The notes below the pieces were generated by a model. It was given only the letters and a program-made list of their open reading frames with translations. It was not told the origin of the DNA and did not search any database. The translations under genes were made by a program, and so were the position numbers. From JABRWC01 sp039961675 (lineage in GTDB: Bacteria > Planctomycetota > Phycisphaerae > UBA1845 > Fen-1342): a stretch of 64,000 nt of DNA. Shown one piece after another: positions 60,146-64,000 of this stretch. The stretch's first letter is position 1, and each line of letters begins with the position of its first letter. Where the stretch lies: positions 1 through 64,000 of the forward strand of contig JABRWC010000043.1 in the NCBI GenBank assembly GCA_039961675.1, written 5' to 3'.

Positions 60146-62641
60146 ATGGCGCGCCCTGAAACGCGCAGTGCCGCGCTTCAACTAGTGTTCACGACCGTCG
60201 GCGCGTTGGTGTGCCTGTTCGCCTGGGTCGCGATTCTGACCTTCGATACGGCCGATTGGCCGTCGCATTCCGCCTGGCCGCAGCAGACCTCGCCCCGGAA
60301 CTGGTGCGGGCCGCTCGGCGCGTGGATCGCCTACCAGCTCTTCTACAACTTCGGCGTCGGCACCTACGCGCTCGTGCTCATGGCCAGCGCCGCATTCTGG
60401 GCCTCGGCTCGGCGCGTGCAGCTTCCCGATTTCTGGCTGCGGTCGATTGGCACAGCGCTGGTCGTGTGCGCGAGCGGCTGCCTGGCGACGCTGCTGCTGC
60501 CGTCGTCCACGAGATTCCTCGTCTCCGGCCCGGGGGGGCTGCTCGGGGCCGCAGGAACGACGCTGCTGCTCGAAAACCTCGACCGTGCCGGGTCGCTCAT
60601 CACCCTGGCCAGCGCGCTGCTCGTCGGCTTGCTTCTCTCGGCGGACCAGACCGTGTTGCGCTTGCTGCGGTGGCTGGGCAACCTGGGACGTAGCTCGACG
60701 CCAGTCCTGGCCCGCGCGGGCAGCGCAGTCCTGGCCGGCGCCGGCGCGGCCGTTTCCGCGGGCGTGTCCGGGCTGACGAGCCGGGCCGGTCGCGGAGAGG
60801 AAGTCGACGGCGCGCGTTCCGGGTCGAGCCGTTTGCGCCCCGCGTTGCGGCTGGCCCGCCCGACGGACGACGACGAACCCGCGGAGGGCCTCAGCCGCAA
60901 GCTCGCGGTTACGACGGACGATGCGCCGGTCCCGCCGCCGATCGCGCTCCGTCCGCTTCGGCCTGAAGAGGTCGCGCCGTCCGCCTCCGTGTCCGCCGTA
61001 GCGGCAACCGCGCCGGACGCGCCGCCGGCGGGGCGCATCAACGGCGCGCCCGCGGCTCGGGCGGCGATCCGCGTGACCGCGGTTGAGGACAAGACAGTGC
61101 GCCCGGCTCCAGCCCCCCCGCAGCGGACGCGCGTGGGCGACTACGAGCTGCCGAGCATTCAGCTTCTGGACGACGCCGAGCCGGTGGACAAGGCGGCGAT
61201 CGAGAGCCTGTGCCGCGAGAAGGCGTACATCCTCGAGCAGACGCTCAACGAGTTCCGGCTTGAGGTGCAGGTGGTCGCGATCGAGACTGGCCCGGTGATC
61301 ACAGTGTTCGAGCTGAAGCTCTCGCCGGGGATCAAGGTCAGCCAGATCATGTCGCTGACCAACGACATGGCGCGGGCGCTGCGGGCGCCGGCGGTGCGCG
61401 TGGTGGCGCCGCTTCCCGGCAAGAACACGATCGGCATCGAGGTGCCGAACATCGACAAGGAGAAGGTGCGGATCAAGGAGCTGATCCGCGAGGCCCCGGC
61501 GCGCGTAGCGGGGTTCGCGATTCCGCTGCACCTGGGCAAGGACGCCTCGGGCGCGCCGCTGATCGCCGACCTGACGACCATGCCGCACCTGCTGATCGCC
61601 GGCACGACCGGCAGCGGCAAGAGCGTGTGCGTGGGCAGCATCATCATGAGCATCCTCATGACGCGCACGCCGGAGGAAGTGAACCTGATCCTGGTCGACC
61701 CCAAGGTGGTCGAGCTGGCGATGTTCAAGGACGTGCCGCACCTGATCTGCCCGATCGTGACGGAAATGCCCAAGGCCGAGGGCATACTCGACTGGGCCGC
61801 GACCAAGATGGACGAGCGCTACGAGCTGCTGGCCGAGGCGGGCGTGAAGGACATCCGCGGCTACAACAAGCTCGGTGAAGCGGGGCTGCGCGAGCGGATG
61901 AACATCGCCTCAGACGACGAGTTCGCGCGCATCCCGGTGCACCTGCCGTACGTCGTCATCGTCATCGACGAACTGGCGGACCTGATGATGACCAGCGCCA
62001 AGGAGGTCGAGTTCTACCTCTGCCGCCTGGCGCAGAAGAGCCGCGCCGTCGGCATCCACCTGATCGTCAGCACGCAGCGTCCGCAGGCCAACGTCGTCAC
62101 CGGGCTGATCAAGAGCAACCTCCCGTGCCGCATCGCGTTCCGCGTCGCCTCGCGGCTGGACAGCCGCATCGTGCTGGACCAGAACGGGGGGGAGGTGCTC
62201 ATGGGTCAGGGCGACATGCTGTTTCTGCCGCCGGGAAGCAGCAAGCTCGTCCGCGCGCAGGGCACGTTCATTTCCGACGAGGAACTGCGCGCCGTCGTGA
62301 AGCACGTGCGCTCGCAGGCCGAGCCGAACTACCATCCCGAGCTGATTCGCATGCCGTCCGCCGAGAGCGCCAGTGCCGAGGAGCGCGACGAACTGTTCGA
62401 CCAGGCCGTCGACGTCATGATCGAGAGCGGCCGCGGCTCGGTCAGCCTGCTTCAACGCCGTTTGAATGTGGGCTACGGCCGCGCCTCGCGGCTGATCGAC
62501 CAGATGTACGCCGCCGGCATCGTCGGCGATTACAAGGGCAGCCAGGCGCGCGAGGTGGTGATCACCAAAGAAGAGTGGCAGCAGATCAAGGCCCAGCGCG
62601 ACGCGGCCGAGTCCGGCCAGCAGACCGAAATGTTCTCGTAG
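60146..62641 (+). CDS. ftsK: DNA translocase FtsK/SpoIIIE
   Basis: 831 residues from the ATG at 60146 (a TTG at 60140 is an in-frame alternative). Four or five membrane helices lie in residues ~10-180, followed by an Ala/Arg/Pro-rich linker to ~330. The alpha/beta motor contains the Walker A GTTGSGKSVCVG near residue 490, IVIDELADLMM (Walker B) and the VSTQRPQANVVTGLIK stretch. The gamma winged helix for KOPS recognition is at the C-terminus (SVSLLQRRLNVGYGRASRLI). FtsK pumps chromosomal DNA at the septum and triggers XerCD recombination. Its length is typical for the short-linker type. Confidence 0.95.
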   Translation: MARPETRSAALQLVFTTVGALVCLFAWVAILTFDTADWPSHSAWPQQTSPRNWCGPLGAWIAYQLFYNFGVGTYALVLMASAAFWASARRVQLPDFWLRSIGTALVVCASGCLATLLLPSSTRFLVSGPGGLLGAAGTTLLLENLDRAGSLITLASALLVGLLLSADQTVLRLLRWLGNLGRSSTPVLARAGSAVLAGAGAAVSAGVSGLTSRAGRGEEVDGARSGSSRLRPALRLARPTDDDEPAEGLSRKLAVTTDDAPVPPPIALRPLRPEEVAPSASVSAVAATAPDAPPAGRINGAPAARAAIRVTAVEDKTVRPAPAPPQRTRVGDYELPSIQLLDDAEPVDKAAIESLCREKAYILEQTLNEFRLEVQVVAIETGPVITVFELKLSPGIKVSQIMSLTNDMARALRAPAVRVVAPLPGKNTIGIEVPNIDKEKVRIKELIREAPARVAGFAIPLHLGKDASGAPLIADLTTMPHLLIAGTTGSGKSVCVGSIIMSILMTRTPEEVNLILVDPKVVELAMFKDVPHLICPIVTEMPKAEGILDWAATKMDERYELLAEAGVKDIRGYNKLGEAGLRERMNIASDDEFARIPVHLPYVVIVIDELADLMMTSAKEVEFYLCRLAQKSRAVGIHLIVSTQRPQANVVTGLIKSNLPCRIAFRVASRLDSRIVLDQNGGEVLMGQGDMLFLPPGSSKLVRAQGTFISDEELRAVVKHVRSQAEPNYHPELIRMPSAESASAEERDELFDQAVDVMIESGRGSVSLLQRRLNVGYGRASRLIDQMYAAGIVGDYKGSQAREVVITKEEWQQIKAQRDAAESGQQTEMFS

Positions 62642-62790
62642 CACCGCGCTCGCATCCGAACCCCGCACGGGAGTGCCGGGGCATGCGCCTTGTTATTCCC
62701 GCCGCTGCCTGGATTGGACGCGCCGAGCGGCGATCGAGCGCTCGCCCGCCGGTTGCTCGCGCCCTGCGGCGTCGTGATAATCCCCACGCC

Positions 62791-64000
62791 ATGAATACCA
62801 CATCCGACCTGCCCGCGAGCGCCGCCGCCGCTGAGTTGCAGCGACTCCTGGACGAATTCCGCGTCGCCGAGGCCCGAATCCGCGGTGGCGGCGGGCCGCG
62901 CGGCGTGGAGCGGCAGCACCGCCACGGGCGGCTGACGGCGCGCGAGCGGATCGAGCTGCTCTGTGACGGGAGCCACGCAGGCACGAAGCACCGCAGCGGC
63001 GAAGCGGCGCGCGGCGCCGGGGCGTCTGCCGCTTCCTCGGTTCATCTCTCCGTCCCTTCATCACACGGCTTTTTCGAGCTTGGCCTTTGGGCCGCGTACG
63101 AGATGTATCCCGAGGTCGGCGGCGTTCCGGCCGCGGGTGTCGTCGTGGGGCTGGGGCGCGTGATGGGCAGGCTGTGCGTGATCGTCGCCAACGACGCGAC
63201 CGTGAAGGCGGGCGCGTTCTTTCCCGCCACGTGCAAGAAGGTGCTGCGCGCGCAGCGATTCGCACTCGAAAACAAGCTGCCGATCCTCTACCTGGTCGAT
63301 TCCGCCGGCGTGTACCTGCCGATGCAGGACGAAATATTCCCGGACGAGGACGATTTCGGCCGCATTTTCCGCAACAACGCCGTGATCAGCGCCGCGGGCA
63401 TTCCGCAATTCGCCGCGATCATGGGCAACTGCGTGGCCGGCGGCGGGTATCTGCCCGTCATGTGCGACACGCTGCTGATGACCGAGGGCAGCGGGCTGTA
63501 CCTGGCCGGTCCGGCGCTGGTGAAGGCGGCGATCGGCCAGGAAGCCGGCAGCGAGGACCTGGGCGGCGCGAAGATGCACGCGAGCATCAGCGGCACGATT
63601 GACTACCGCGAACCGAATGACGAGCTGTGCATCGAGCGGTTGCGGCGGCTGGTCGGCAAGCTCGGCGCCCGGCCGCAGACGCCGTTCGATCGCGCCGAGA
63701 CCCGGCCGCCGAAACGGCCGGCGGAACGGGTGTTCGAGCCGGTGGCGGCAGCCAAGGCGGGCCAATACGACGTTCGCGACCTGCTGGCGCACGTCTTGGA
63801 TGCCGACAGTTTCGACGAATACAAGGCCGAGTACGGCCAGTCGATCGTTTGCGGCTTCGGGCGGCTGGACGGCTGGTCGGTCGGTATCGTCGCGAACCAG
63901 AAGAAGCAGGTGAAGCCGGCGCGCGGTCCGCTCCAGTTCGGCACCGTGATCTACGTGGACAGCGCCGACAAGATGGCGCGCTTCATTCTGGACTGCAACC
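62791..64000 (+). CDS. Acyl-CoA carboxylase carboxyltransferase subunit (beta), 3' truncated by window edge
   Basis: At least 403 residues are visible; the gene continues past the window. It transfers carboxyl from biotin to propionyl-, methylcrotonyl- or a similar acyl-CoA. Motifs: RHGRLTARERIELLCDG, GRLCVIVANDATVKAGAFFP, LENKLPILYLVDSAGVYLP, QFAAIMGNCVAGGGYLPVM, VKAAIGQEAGSEDLGGA and YVDSADKMARFI. The DATVKAGAFFP and DSAGVYLPMQ segments favour the methylcrotonyl/geranyl-CoA group. A ~32-residue insert (61-92, SHAGTKHRSGEAARGAGASA onward) interrupts the usually continuous 'LLDpGSFFELG' segment. ATG 62791 has no strong ribosome site. Confidence 0.9.
   Translation, partial: MNTTSDLPASAAAAELQRLLDEFRVAEARIRGGGGPRGVERQHRHGRLTARERIELLCDGSHAGTKHRSGEAARGAGASAASSVHLSVPSSHGFFELGLWAAYEMYPEVGGVPAAGVVVGLGRVMGRLCVIVANDATVKAGAFFPATCKKVLRAQRFALENKLPILYLVDSAGVYLPMQDEIFPDEDDFGRIFRNNAVISAAGIPQFAAIMGNCVAGGGYLPVMCDTLLMTEGSGLYLAGPALVKAAIGQEAGSEDLGGAKMHASISGTIDYREPNDELCIERLRRLVGKLGARPQTPFDRAETRPPKRPAERVFEPVAAAKAGQYDVRDLLAHVLDADSFDEYKAEYGQSIVCGFGRLDGWSVGIVANQKKQVKPARGPLQFGTVIYVDSADKMARFILDCN

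Noticed and set aside
62530..63265. Minus-strand frames opposite the start of the carboxyltransferase gene
   Set aside because: The plus-strand frame from 62791 carries unmistakable carboxyltransferase motifs and runs off the window end.

Overview
The window is high-GC bacterial chromosome. Three proteins carry dockerin-like C-termini with Asp/Leu-rich repeats ('DLSxLLSxFG'). There is a small ECF sigma factor paired with a large anti-sigma protein, a metal-type KDO-8-phosphate synthase and an MlaE permease (both imply an outer membrane), and several families of short intergenic palindromes. Together these suggest a member of the Planctomycetota, probably Phycisphaerae-like. That placement is an inference from gene content, not from a marker-gene tree. 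No rRNA, CRISPR array or insertion sequence was found.

Layout. 1-7400: the end of a dockerin-like protein, a type II secretion/pilus ATPase (-), trpS, then scpA-ridA-ROK kinase (+), and a second dockerin-like protein (-). 7400-13200: 7Fe ferredoxin and gyrA (-), two small lipocalin-like secreted proteins (+), a DUF72 protein (-). 13300-20800: a coiled-coil membrane protein, an ABC exporter, an amidohydrolase, a GDPD phosphodiesterase and an MFS transporter, all +. 21000-21800: kdsA (-).

21973-29262 is an integrated mobile element of about 7.2 kb in the 3' half of a tRNA-Arg(TCT) gene, bounded by a 47-bp direct repeat. It carries an unrecognised gene, an iteron-like repeat region, two AlpA/excisionase-like HTH proteins, a small zinc-ribbon protein, a winged-helix protein, a primase-helicase, an XRE regulator and a tyrosine integrase. 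Most genes from 24314 to 27779 are chained by ATGA/GTGA overlaps. No capsid, terminase or conjugation gene is visible, so it resembles a phage satellite or an integrative replicon. The integrase reading frame runs straight through the attachment core. In the chromosome its last 51 codons come from antisense tRNA and host DNA. In the excised circle the same frame would instead run into a 69-codon tail stored at the opposite end of the element. This is the most unusual feature of the window.

29400-48500: tRNA-His, a membrane protein with a decayed M50-like motif, a parA-vanZ-nadA run, serS, a 1206-residue secreted LamG/sugar-dehydrogenase/PKD/DNRLRE/dockerin protein, anmK, a cellulose-synthase-like glycosyltransferase, a LOG-family protein, an HU-like protein, an HD-GYP protein and rpsA. 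48500-64000: an S9 peptidase, a DUF1428 protein, a four-gene run (alpha-oxoamine synthase, acyl-CoA synthetase, acyl carrier protein, second alpha-oxoamine synthase), an ECF sigma/anti-sigma pair, an MlaE permease, ftsK, and a truncated carboxyltransferase with an unusual internal insertion. The four-gene run suggests carrier-protein-bound acyl groups being condensed with an amino acid, as in bacterial sphingolipid-type pathways, but the product cannot be read from the sequence.
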